Source: Lachnospiraceae bacterium (GTDB lineage: Bacteria; Bacillota; Clostridia; Lachnospirales; Lachnospiraceae). From it: a stretch of 42,137 nt of DNA. The notes beneath the pieces were generated by a model, which was not told the DNA's origin, did not search any database, and saw nothing but the letters and a program-made list of their open reading frames with translations. How positions within the stretch are numbered: position 1 is the stretch's first letter; every line of letters begins with the position of its first letter. Below, piece by piece: positions 15,895-24,070 of this stretch. A program made the position numbers and the translations under genes. The DNA lies in the NCBI GenBank assembly GCA_017622845.1, contig JAGAQJ010000032.1, positions 1-42,137 on the forward strand, in the 5' to 3' direction.

Positions 15895-18078
15895 TTACAC
15901 TCCGGAAATACGATTGATTTGTACTTCCAAATTCCTTGGACTGCCATTAAAGGAAAGCGTCAGTTCACAGATACCATTCGTGTCATTGATACTGTAATCC
16001 AAACTGTCTCCTTCTGTGATAATCGCATTGATGCAGTCCTGTTTTGCAAGCCACTTGCTCTTCTGGCTCTTGGGATTATTCGAGAAGAAATCGCGTATAT
16101 TATCTTCCTTGAAATCTCCTGTCACATATCTCAAAATCCTCTCAATGTAAGTAGTGACCTGTGTTTTATATACCGGCTCATAAGTTGAGTGCTCTGTATC
16201 GTACAGAAGATTTCTCGCCTTATAGACCGTTATATTCGTAATTGCTGTCCCATCCTGGGATGCATTCTCTGAAGCAAACACCCACCCGAAATTTTTCTGG
16301 TTAATCTGGGTTTTGATCGTGTTGGTAAACCCTGTTATCTCCTTGGGCATGGTCGTATATGCCATCAGCGAATGATTTCCTGCCTCAATATCAAACCGGA
16401 CACCGGGCAGTTCCAAATCCGTTCTTACTTTTGTCATGTTAAAATGATTCTTTAAATATTCCGGACACTGGCATGCTGCACGGAAACCTGCAGCTACATA
16501 GGCGCCGCTTATGTAGACGCCTTCAATCCAGAGTCTTATGATATCCTCTTTTGCCTCTGAAAGCTCTACGCCATTGTCATCTGTAATATGCATCCTGCTG
16601 TCGAGCACCACCCCTGACTTATTCTTGGGAAGTACTGTGAAATTGGGAAGTACCGGTATTGCAAATTCACTGTATGGTTTCCCGATTAGCGGCGCACAGC
16701 GCTCAATCATCTTTTCAATTCCCTCTGCTGCAACAGCATTAAAGGTCGTCTCCTCCCTGTTTTCGAAGGAGAAGAACGTCTCTACCCTGTAATCCTTAAA
16801 GACATTCAAGAGCGTACTCAATGCCTCCATACTGTATACATCGCTTCCTGCTTTCTTGACATTTCCCTGAAAGCGCTCTCTGTGAATTTTATTGCTCACA
16901 TTCTGACTCCATGACAGATTCGGGTAGATAGCATACCATATCGTGTCATTGAAGTTATTTTTGCTGTTCGTTGTATTCAAATATGTAATCAGTCTTGGTA
17001 TATTCGGACTTTTCGCCAATACTTCCGGTGAGATGTTGGCAACCAATAGCGTAGGCGCCATTCCTTTTGTCTTGCTCTTATACTGGTCAAAGAACATCCT
17101 GATGCCTAAGAGCTTTTCTACCAGCGGCTTTACTACCTTGATAAAGTTATCTTTTGAAGTACGGTAAAATTCCAAATAAGAATTGTAATTTGCCACTTCT
17201 GTCTCGACATCAATCTCTGTCGGTGTTGTCACAGTCAGTGGGCAGAATGTTCGTACCACCAAATTTTGTACATAATCGTTAGGCGATTCGTTCACCGATT
17301 GGTAATCGTCTGCCAAAATCTCAACCAGACCTGCTGTCACCTCATCATCCACAACTGCCAGACTGGTAGACTCCTCTTTCGGTGCCTCCAGAATCTTCAG
17401 CTCTCCGTTCTCCCCCATTGTAAGGACACCTGCAACAACACCTTTTCCGTCATTTTCCTGTCCGCCGTTTCCCAGCAGGAGACGTGTCTTGATATCTTCT
17501 ATTGCAAGCGGCAGCATCGCCATAATGTTGTTATAGTTTTTGCTGGCATCTTCAAACAGAAGGTTCAGCTTGTCTCCCAGATCAAGTTTCGCCGGATCTC
17601 CGTCTTCCAGACTGGAATATTTTTGATAGTTGTATTGAATTTCTTTGCGCACCAGTTTGATGTCTTCCATCACTTTCTTGGGGGAAATCATCTCCAAAAG
17701 CTGCTCAAAATGGAACTCAACATTCAGCAGTCCTTGTGCCTTTCTGGATTCCATGACAGTCAGAATTGTCTTGAAGAAGCTGTCATAGTCGTTGAGGTTG
17801 ATTGCTGTCAGCATAGATGCCGGAATCGTCTCGGGACGCTCCAGTGTATATCTGACCGACTGCGAGTTCGCGTCAAAAAATGACCAGACAGTAGGTTCAA
17901 ATTTGCGTTCCATCTCCTCATAACTGTGACATTCCAAATGCTGGTTAATCTCCCGCATCTGGTCATCACTCAGGCTGTCAAGGCCTTTTACATCTCCAAT
18001 CAGTGTCAACAAATCCATTTTGTCCGGATTAATCATATCCAGAAGCAATGTTCGGTTCGTTTGATTGATTATCTCCAT
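15895..18078 (-). CDS. Contractile sheath candidate (TssBC-like)
   Basis: This 727-residue protein starts with an ATG behind AAGGAGTG. It is much longer than TssC (about 500), which could mean a fused TssB-TssC unit. Residues 1-150 are helical with the acidic/hydrophobic pattern of the TssB/VipA part. The C-terminal half has TssC-like features: FIKVVKPLVEKLLGI (about 308-322), an ISGAYVAAGFRAAC stretch (533-546), a KEITGFTNTIKTQINQ helix (580-595), and TTYIERILRYVTGDF followed by the ISGV C-terminus. Position immediately before two tube-like genes supports a sheath. I do not see ATPase motifs or a signal peptide. Contraction and inter-subunit strands are inference. Confidence 0.65.
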   Translation of the reverse strand: MEIINQTNRTLLLDMINPDKMDLLTLIGDVKGLDSLSDDQMREINQHLECHSYEEMERKFEPTVWSFFDANSQSVRYTLERPETIPASMLTAINLNDYDSFFKTILTVMESRKAQGLLNVEFHFEQLLEMISPKKVMEDIKLVRKEIQYNYQKYSSLEDGDPAKLDLGDKLNLLFEDASKNYNNIMAMLPLAIEDIKTRLLLGNGGQENDGKGVVAGVLTMGENGELKILEAPKEESTSLAVVDDEVTAGLVEILADDYQSVNESPNDYVQNLVVRTFCPLTVTTPTEIDVETEVANYNSYLEFYRTSKDNFIKVVKPLVEKLLGIRMFFDQYKSKTKGMAPTLLVANISPEVLAKSPNIPRLITYLNTTNSKNNFNDTIWYAIYPNLSWSQNVSNKIHRERFQGNVKKAGSDVYSMEALSTLLNVFKDYRVETFFSFENREETTFNAVAAEGIEKMIERCAPLIGKPYSEFAIPVLPNFTVLPKNKSGVVLDSRMHITDDNGVELSEAKEDIIRLWIEGVYISGAYVAAGFRAACQCPEYLKNHFNMTKVRTDLELPGVRFDIEAGNHSLMAYTTMPKEITGFTNTIKTQINQKNFGWVFASENASQDGTAITNITVYKARNLLYDTEHSTYEPVYKTQVTTYIERILRYVTGDFKEDNIRDFFSNNPKSQKSKWLAKQDCINAIITEGDSLDYSINDTNGICELTLSFNGSPRNLEVQINRISGV

Positions 18079-18118
18079 TTCTTTTCACTCCTTGTATTTT
18101 CATTATTTGTGATAACGC

Positions 18119-18146
18119 ATAACTATTCAGTATCCTCATAGTTACA
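18119..18146. repeat. Short palindromic repeat, copy A
   Basis: Sequence TAACTAT at 18119-18125 pairs with ATAGTTA at 18139-18145. A near-identical motif, including the central GTA-CCTC bases, occurs at 32390-32416. Copy A lies in the 85-bp gap between the VWA gene and the sheath gene and could be a cotranscribed stem-loop. It lacks a T run, so it is not a typical terminator. Confidence 0.55.
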
Positions 18147-18163
18147 ATAGCGCTTACCCTTTC

Positions 18164-19972
18164 TCAATACATTTCTGACGGTTTTAACTCCCTGTACTGA
18201 AAAGTCAGTTCGCTAATCTCATCTTCAAATGCAATATCGACTTTTGCTCCGGCAAAAAGCTGGTAGCTCTTCCTTTTCATGAGAATTTCCCCGCTTTTCA
18301 TAATGCAGCAGTCCGACTGATTGGTTAAAATGACGCTGTGTCCTTGTCCGGAACTGATAAAAATCCGGTCAGCGCCTTCAAATCTTTCCCTGATCCCACA
18401 GCTTACAAGTATCTCAGCTATCGAGACAACCCTGGTAGACGGAAGCCGGAACAAATCATATGACAGCGGACTGATATCATATCCCGACGCTGTTCTTGTG
18501 ATGTAAATATTCAGCCTCCCTGCATAACTGGACTTTCCCGGCTCCGGACGCCCATCATTCTCCGGAATAACTACCGGCTTCCTTTCTTTGTGCAGCCTGA
18601 CTGCTATGGACACGATTAAAACAATCAATACAAGAATCAGAAATGCGATACCATACACCACACCCGGAATTCCTTCCGGCTCCTCTATGGGAAGTGCAGG
18701 CGGTTCCTCCAGCGTCACTGTCACTGTACTGATACCAAGTATATTCGCAGGAAACTCCATGCAATGAAATGACACTTCATTTATACAGCTCTTTGTCACT
18801 GTCTCGCACATCTTTATTTGTCCTTTTTCCAACGTACCTTCCCTGATTTCTCCCCCTATCTCTGCTGAAAGCTTGCTGTGTGTAAAATACTCTTCTGTCC
18901 ACAACTGGATATTGTCATTTTCCATATCATAAAATGTATATGTAATTTCAGCTTCTCTGTCATACACCAATGCTTCTTCCGCTTCAGGAACATGATCCTT
19001 ATACACAACTGACGCCTTAGTAACAACCCAATATTCTGGTATTAATGTAATGCGCACCTGATTTCCTGACGTCCCTCTAAAGTGTACATCTATCCTGTTT
19101 CCCTTAGGACTGTCAATCTCTATCAGAGAATAGCGTTCCCCATTGACCTGTCTGGCACCTTCTGCATTAAAATTTGTCGTTAAGTCCTGTATGGGAGAAC
19201 TGCTTGTCAGAAGCACACGAACTGTACTTGCATTAGCAAACGGCATGTCTATTTCCATTTTCACCGGTTCCTCACCAGCATCAATGATAGCCGCTGTCAT
19301 CTGTCTGACCTGGAACTGTCCCTGCAGTATGGAATCAATGGAAGTCTGTATTTCCAAAGCCTGCGGAGAATGATACATTCCCCCGCCTGTTTTTACCGCT
19401 GCCTGAAAAATGGAATTTTCTGTATCTTCCATTTCTTCGCCCAACCCGATTACATGAATCCGAATTCCGTCTTTTGCGGCCTGCGCGGATGCCTCCTGAT
19501 ACAATGTATACGAAAGTGCAGTCGCAGCCTCGTCTTCCATCAGACACTCGCCGTCAGAAAGCAAGACAATATCCTTCTCTGCTGCAGAACAGGCTGACAA
19601 CATTCCTACTGCCTGATCCATCCCTGCTCCTGCATTACTATAACCTGTATACCGGACAGCTTCCGCTGCTTCCATTATTCCGCTTCTATGAGTATTATCT
19701 AAAAGCGGCTGGATTGTACAGACCTCCGCATTATATGCCACAAACCCAATTTTGTAATTAGATGGCAGTGTGTAAATGAATTGTGCAATACTGTCAATCG
19801 CATAACGATTGGGATCATTTGTTTTCATGCTTCCGCTTGCATCCAACAGGAATACGACTGCCTTTTCTGTTTCTGTTATATCTTCCGCATATACAGAATA
19901 GGGAATTGTGACAGCCAGCAGGAATATCCAGACTGCGGCAAAACATTTGATCAGAATATTTCTTCTTCCCAA
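18164..19972 (-). CDS. Secreted/anchored VWA-domain membrane protein
   Basis: This 602-residue protein starts at a TTG (19972) with GGGAGGAG upstream and heads the locus. It has an N-terminal signal peptide (residues 1-29, cleavage near VYA-ED). A von Willebrand A domain (about 37-215) follows with MIDAS DASGS at 44-48 and a second metal-site candidate LLSDG at 136-140. A beta-rich middle segment leads to a membrane helix at about 438-459. The cytoplasmic C-terminus (about 480-595) looks like a distorted FHA fold (ISSGQGHSVILTN). The likely topology is VWA outside and FHA-like inside, a receptor that could anchor the apparatus to the membrane. VWA proteins also occur in T6SS-like and chaperone-ATPase loci; this role is inference. 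Confidence 0.78.
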   Translation of the reverse strand: MGRRNILIKCFAAVWIFLLAVTIPYSVYAEDITETEKAVVFLLDASGSMKTNDPNRYAIDSIAQFIYTLPSNYKIGFVAYNAEVCTIQPLLDNTHRSGIMEAAEAVRYTGYSNAGAGMDQAVGMLSACSAAEKDIVLLSDGECLMEDEAATALSYTLYQEASAQAAKDGIRIHVIGLGEEMEDTENSIFQAAVKTGGGMYHSPQALEIQTSIDSILQGQFQVRQMTAAIIDAGEEPVKMEIDMPFANASTVRVLLTSSSPIQDLTTNFNAEGARQVNGERYSLIEIDSPKGNRIDVHFRGTSGNQVRITLIPEYWVVTKASVVYKDHVPEAEEALVYDREAEITYTFYDMENDNIQLWTEEYFTHSKLSAEIGGEIREGTLEKGQIKMCETVTKSCINEVSFHCMEFPANILGISTVTVTLEEPPALPIEEPEGIPGVVYGIAFLILVLIVLIVSIAVRLHKERKPVVIPENDGRPEPGKSSYAGRLNIYITRTASGYDISPLSYDLFRLPSTRVVSIAEILVSCGIRERFEGADRIFISSGQGHSVILTNQSDCCIMKSGEILMKRKSYQLFAGAKVDIAFEDEISELTFQYRELKPSEMY

Positions 19973-20064
19973 TCCTATTCAGCTCCTCCCTAAATAAACT
20001 GCATCCTCATCCGGCAATATCAAATTGTCCTTTGCTTGAATATTTTGTCGAAATTTGTAATTTA

Positions 20065-20093
20065 ATCATACACTTATCTTCTCAAAAAAATTA
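20065..20093 (-). promoter_or_regulatory. Possible promoter of the injection locus
   Basis: On the minus strand a TATGAT -10-like hexamer (20065-20070) lies about 95 bp before the TTG start of the VWA gene. The -35 position 17 bp away falls on the edge of the large palindrome and matches poorly. This geometry suggests regulation by a bound protein, but the call is weak. Confidence 0.3.
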
Positions 20094-20133
20094 TGACGTT
20101 TTATGAAAAAAATTTTTTCATAAAACGTCATAA
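20091..20133. promoter_or_regulatory. 43-bp perfect palindrome in the divergent spacer
   Basis: Two 21-bp arms match perfectly around a single A (left arm begins TTATGACGTTTTATG). On the minus strand it is followed by seven Ts (20090-20084), so it can act as an intrinsic terminator for read-through from the regulator gene. Its size, perfection and location between the injection locus and the peptide gene also fit a regulator binding site. Both roles may hold. Confidence 0.6.
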
Positions 20134-20207
20134 AAAAATGAGGACGATTATAGCATTATATTGTTATAGATAAAATTTTGAAATGTATCGAAGGAGGATT
20201 TTAGAGC

Positions 20208-20330
20208 ATGAAAAAAGCAATTGCAGTTCTTTTAACCTTATGTATGGTTGCGGTTGTCGTTCCGCCCACTACTAACAATGACTTGGGGATTAGTACATAT
20301 GCATATTCTCGCCAGACTCATGGAAATTAA
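20208..20330 (+). CDS. Candidate secreted signal peptide (40 residues)
   Basis: This is too short for most gene callers. The ATG at 20208 has AAGGAGG 10 nt upstream. The peptide starts with two lysines (MKKAIAVLL), has a hydrophobic core to about residue 18 and then a short polar tail of about 20 residues (PTTNNDLGI, then STYAYSRQTHGN), the shape of PapR-like pheromone precursors. It lies convergent with the RRNPP-type regulator, sharing 4 bp at the stop codons, and is divergent from the VWA gene, with the perfect palindrome 75-117 bp upstream of its start codon. Export by Sec, processing, import and binding to the 606-residue regulator are inference. An alternative is a bacteriocin-like or hypothetical small secreted peptide. 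Confidence 0.6.
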   Translation: MKKAIAVLLTLCMVAVVVPPTTNNDLGISTYAYSRQTHGN

Positions 20331-22147
20331 CCAATCTCTTTATGAAACTTATCCTGATATGCACTTTGTAAGATGTCTGTCATATTCTCCCTGCCGTACA
20401 GGGAAATCAAATAATACCCATATCTGAGATATTTTTCTTCGATATCCGGCAAACCCTGTTTCTCATATACCAGAGACAGGTTTGCCAGTATGTCGCCTGC
20501 CATATCGCCGCGACAGCATTCCACACAATGCAGCATGCCTTCCTTTCCAATCATTTCTGCCTTTTCCAGATCATTATTTACTTCCAAAAATCCCGCATAG
20601 TTTATATATAAGGTCAGCCCTGGGACAGCATGATACCTCATTGAAACTCTGCTTCGTTTATAACACTGCATCAGCTCCTCATAAATCCGGAGCGCTTCCT
20701 CCACTTTGCCGTCATCCCTCAGATTCACTGCTATTTTATTGCATATCATATATTCTGTCCGGAAAGGCACGCGGTAAAACAGCCTTCCTAAGTCCGCCGG
20801 CGGCATTGTCAGACAGAGCAGTTCCCAAAGCTGCCCGTTTGCCTGTTCCAGCGATAGTTCCCCCTTTGTAAGCCTTTCATAAATGCGTTCCATTCCGATA
20901 AACTGTTTGTTGACAGTTTTCGTCATGTCCAGTCCGTTCTCGATTTCATCAAGCAGCTTCATTGCCTCATCACATCTGCCTTTGGGAATATTCCGGTTAT
21001 ACTGCCTTACTTTTTCGTATAACTCATAATCATCTGCTTCGATAAACCCATAGTAATTTTCCCGTTCCATTCCCATTTTCTTTAACAACTGGTATATCTT
21101 CTTTTTATTGGGACTCCGCTTTCCGTTCTCAAGCCTCGACAATGTTTCCTGTGAACAGACCGATTCGCAGAGGTGCTCCTGTGACAGCCCTTTTGCCTCG
21201 CGGATATCCTTAATCAGCTCATTTGTAATGACAAACTCTCCCTGAAAGCTGCTTTTCATAAATGCCGTCATCATACTGGATTCCGGACGTGTTCCCACCG
21301 CTTCATATAAAAATAAAACCGCCTCCTGATACTTCCTGCATCGGACAAGGTCGGTCTGCTTTCCCATTTTTTCAAGACAGGCTTCCTCCAGCTCCAGTAT
21401 TTCCCATAACGGACTTAGCGAACCGTTTTCGATCAGAGATTCCCTGCCTTTTCTGCATGCCGCATATGCCTCTTCCACCTTGTTCTGTTCCAGATAGAGC
21501 TGTCCAAGCAGCCATGCACAATGCGGATAAACCTTTACCTGTTCTTCCATATCGGTATAATGATATCGTATATATGTGCCCAACTGTTCCAGCTTCTCTG
21601 CCAGCCCCGCCGTAAATCCAAGCTTCCACCGGCAGTATGCCATCACCAGAATAATGCGGATTTCCTGATTGCAAAGCCCCTGCCCATGCCTGACCTTCTG
21701 CATCCAGTCGTTGTACAGCGTACAGGCAAGCGCCTGTTCCATCAGATGCAGGCAGTCCGCATAATCCTGATTCTTCATATAGCAGACCATCGCTTTCATT
21801 GCCGCTATATACTGCTGATGGATTGGACGCTTTTCATCATTATATTTATAGTATTGGGAAATCCGTTTTTCGAGCATTTCATAATCTCTGTTTTCGATGC
21901 TTCGTTCAATCTCTATCCGGTATGAAATCGAATCATACTCACTGCCCGACACCGCAAGCTCCAGCTTATCAATGGATTTCCCCAGACGTTCAAACAATGC
22001 CTGCAGGGTAAAGTAATCAATTTCCTGTTCCCCACGCTCTACCCTGCACAGCTCAGAGATACTGATCAGTCCTTCTGCTATGCTTTTCTGCGTTTCACCC
22101 ATCTTTTCGCGTTCTTCGCAAAGCATGACCCCTAATTGCTGTATCAT
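20327..22147 (-). CDS. Tandem HTH/helical-repeat regulator (RRNPP/Rgg-like)
   Basis: The protein has 606 residues and is built from two units, each an N-terminal XRE-type HTH followed by TPR-like helical repeats. The first HTH lies at residues 5-60 (EREKMGETQKSIAEG, ISELCRVERGEQEI). The second lies at residues 308-360 (IREAKGLSQEHLCE, QETLSRLENGKRSP). Rgg, PlcR and related pheromone receptors usually have one such unit (about 280-300 residues), so this looks like an internal duplication. The repeats (for example LLGQLYLEQNKVEEAYAAC) form the peptide-binding scaffold in the family. ATG follows AAAGGGG and the gene is 26 bp downstream of a small XRE gene. Its neighbour is the 40-residue peptide gene. 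Regulation of the injection locus is inference. Confidence 0.75.
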   Translation of the reverse strand: MIQQLGVMLCEEREKMGETQKSIAEGLISISELCRVERGEQEIDYFTLQALFERLGKSIDKLELAVSGSEYDSISYRIEIERSIENRDYEMLEKRISQYYKYNDEKRPIHQQYIAAMKAMVCYMKNQDYADCLHLMEQALACTLYNDWMQKVRHGQGLCNQEIRIILVMAYCRWKLGFTAGLAEKLEQLGTYIRYHYTDMEEQVKVYPHCAWLLGQLYLEQNKVEEAYAACRKGRESLIENGSLSPLWEILELEEACLEKMGKQTDLVRCRKYQEAVLFLYEAVGTRPESSMMTAFMKSSFQGEFVITNELIKDIREAKGLSQEHLCESVCSQETLSRLENGKRSPNKKKIYQLLKKMGMERENYYGFIEADDYELYEKVRQYNRNIPKGRCDEAMKLLDEIENGLDMTKTVNKQFIGMERIYERLTKGELSLEQANGQLWELLCLTMPPADLGRLFYRVPFRTEYMICNKIAVNLRDDGKVEEALRIYEELMQCYKRSRVSMRYHAVPGLTLYINYAGFLEVNNDLEKAEMIGKEGMLHCVECCRGDMAGDILANLSLVYEKQGLPDIEEKYLRYGYYLISLYGRENMTDILQSAYQDKFHKEIG

Positions 22148-22173
22148 GTCTTATCCCCTTTATCCATGGTATA

Positions 22174-22410
22174 TTAATATGGTTTTTTGACTTTTCTGGC
22201 ATAAGGAACTTTTTCGTCTGTCAAATCCAAAATATAATCAGTACTTGTATTGTATACGACTGCAAGGCGGATTAATATCTCAGTCGGAATATCGACATCT
22301 CCCCTCTCATAATTGCTGTAAATACGCTGGCTGCAGTGCAGGATTGCCGCAAGCTCCCTTTGTGTCAGATCTTTATCTTCCCTTAAATTCCTCAATCGTC
22401 GATAACGCAT
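22174..22410 (-). CDS. Small XRE-family HTH regulator
   Basis: The product has 78 residues from the ATG at 22410 (GAGGTGATAA upstream); an earlier in-frame start at 22434 is less well placed. Residues about 5-60 are a classic HTH: DLTQRELAAILHCSQRIY (helix-turn-helix) then SNYERGDVDIPTE and a final IRLAVVYNTSTDYIL. The C-terminus is short and basic (RKVKKPY). No inducer domain is present, so it resembles a Cro/CI-like repressor of restricted targets. It is 26 bp upstream of the 606-residue regulator and probably cotranscribed. Its own promoter region carries an inverted repeat (22463-22481) suitable for autorepression. Confidence 0.85.
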   Translation of the reverse strand: MRYRRLRNLREDKDLTQRELAAILHCSQRIYSNYERGDVDIPTEILIRLAVVYNTSTDYILDLTDEKVPYARKVKKPY

Positions 22411-22462
22411 ATTTATCACCTCATGATTCATCATATCTTAGTGAATTATTCGCTATTCCTGT

Positions 22463-22481
22463 TTGGCGAAAATTTCGCTAA
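22463..22481. promoter_or_regulatory. Candidate operator upstream of the XRE gene
   Basis: Arms GCGAAA and TTTCGC are separated by one A, with TT/AA outside (pattern TTnGCGAAA-A-TTTCGCnAA). It lies 53-71 bp upstream of the XRE start codon, near a possible AATAAT -10. This is the size and symmetry expected for an XRE-type dimer site; binding is not shown. Confidence 0.4.
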
Positions 22482-22524
22482 AACTTTTTAGAAGAGGAAA
22501 TATAAGGGAGTATGGGCTATACAT

Positions 22525-22579
22525 AAAAAAATCCCCTAAAGCAGATATCACCAATAACCTGACTCTGCCTTAAAGGATT
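22525..22579 (-). terminator. Intrinsic terminator downstream of the MATE gene
   Basis: The arms at 22530-22545 and 22564-22579 form a stem of about 16 bp including G-U pairs. On the minus strand it is followed by a run of Ts (22530-22525). It lies about 40 bp beyond the MATE stop codon and isolates that gene from the regulator pair. Confidence 0.7.
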
Positions 22580-22619
22580 CCTTTCTTATTTATTCTTTTG
22601 TCGTGTTTCTATCTATGCA

Positions 22620-24008
22620 CTATATGTCTGCAGTATCCCCGGTCTTTTTGCCCAGCCGTCTGAAAATCAGGAACAGTTCAGCCACAGCGGCAATCGCAAG
22701 CACAAATTCCGCCGCAAACTGCGCATATGCAAGTCCGTAAAGCGGAAACAGTGCATTCAGCACATATAAAGCCGGAATCTCAAGAACAATCTTGCGCATA
22801 ATGGCAAATATCAGTGCATTCCTGCCATAGCCCAATGCCTGAAAAACGCCTACTGCCAAAAAGTCCATGCACAAAAACGGCAGTCCAAGGCAGAAGCCCC
22901 TCATAAAACGCACGCCATATCCGATAATATCGGCGTTATCCATGAAAAACCGCACGACGCCGTCTGCGCCCGCATAAAGGAAAACTGCCGCCGCCGTGAT
23001 AAAGCCAATGCTGATTTCTCCTGCAAAAATAATCGTTGACTTCATGCGTTTGTGGTTTCCGCTGGCATAATTATAACTGATTAACGGCATGATGCCCTGT
23101 GATACGCCCATGCACACATACATCGGCACCATGTATATTTTCTGCGTGATTCCCATTGCTGCCACTGCATCTGCTCCAAACACGGATGTAAAATTATTCA
23201 GAATGGTCATGCCTGTGACATTGAGCAGATTTTGAATCGCAGCCGGTATGCCGACACCGCATACACCAAGCACAATCGCCTTTTTCAAGCTGAATTTATC
23301 CGGCCTGATGCAGACATAGGTGCTCTTCCGCCTGATATAGAGCAGAACAAAAAAGTACGCACACGCTGCGCAGTTTGATAAAAATGTTGCAAGTCCGGCT
23401 CCTGCCGCACCCATGTCAAGCCCCCACGGAAGGATAAAGACAGGGTCCAGCACAATATTGAGCAGGCAGCCGCTCATGGTTCCGATGCTCGCGTGAAGCG
23501 AGGCGCCCTCCGAACGCACCATATATGCCAAAACCACATTTAAGATTGCCGGAACAGCGCCAAAAGTGACCGTCCACCGCATATAATCCGCCGTTGCCTG
23601 CATTGTCACCTCATCAGCTCCCAGCAGGGTCAGCAAAGGCGTCCTGGCTGCTGTGCAGGCGGCTGAAAAAATGACACCGCACAGCAGCGCGCAGTAGAAC
23701 CCAAAAGCAGAGCTTCTGTGCACTGTATCATAATCTTTCCGTCCAAGCGCCCTGCTCATCATACTTGAACTTCCGACACCAAACAGGTTGTTGACTGCAT
23801 TAAATGCCAGAAGAACCGGTCCTGCAAGCGTTACTGCCGCATTCTGAACCGGATTGTTCAGCATTCCTACAAAATAAGTGTCCGCCAGATTGTACAGCAC
23901 CATTACAAGCGAGCTGATAATCGTTGGGATACACAGTGACGCCACCGCCCTGGGTATCGGCACACTCTCAAATAAGGCAGTTTTGTTATTGAATTTCATT
24001 TTTCCCAT
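22620..24008 (-). CDS. MATE-family multidrug/cation efflux transporter
   Basis: This 462-residue integral membrane protein has about twelve hydrophobic helices, the usual length for MATE/DinF-type exporters, which use Na+ or H+ gradients to expel cationic drugs. The N-terminus shows PIPRAVASLCIPTI and a VMVLYNLADTYFVG segment, both typical of the family; the second half repeats the pattern (GIPAAIQNLLNVTG, MGITQKIYMVP). The start at 24008 is preceded only by GGTGGCGG, and an alternative ATG three codons later is possible. The terminator at 22525-22579 follows. The gene is 62 bp after the CPBP protease gene and probably has its own or a shared promoter. Substrate is not predictable. Confidence 0.88.
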   Translation of the reverse strand: MGKMKFNNKTALFESVPIPRAVASLCIPTIISSLVMVLYNLADTYFVGMLNNPVQNAAVTLAGPVLLAFNAVNNLFGVGSSSMMSRALGRKDYDTVHRSSAFGFYCALLCGVIFSAACTAARTPLLTLLGADEVTMQATADYMRWTVTFGAVPAILNVVLAYMVRSEGASLHASIGTMSGCLLNIVLDPVFILPWGLDMGAAGAGLATFLSNCAACAYFFVLLYIRRKSTYVCIRPDKFSLKKAIVLGVCGVGIPAAIQNLLNVTGMTILNNFTSVFGADAVAAMGITQKIYMVPMYVCMGVSQGIMPLISYNYASGNHKRMKSTIIFAGEISIGFITAAAVFLYAGADGVVRFFMDNADIIGYGVRFMRGFCLGLPFLCMDFLAVGVFQALGYGRNALIFAIMRKIVLEIPALYVLNALFPLYGLAYAQFAAEFVLAIAAVAELFLIFRRLGKKTGDTADI

Positions 24009-24070
24009 GCCTGTCCGCCACCTATCTTTCTAACATATTTTTCCGTGCATACTGCTGCATTCCGCCGCAT

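Noticed and set aside
1-19972. Ordinary prophage
   Set aside because: No integrase, terminase, portal, capsid or lysis genes are visible, while FHA, PP2C, VWA, Hsp70 and J proteins are not typical of phage tails.
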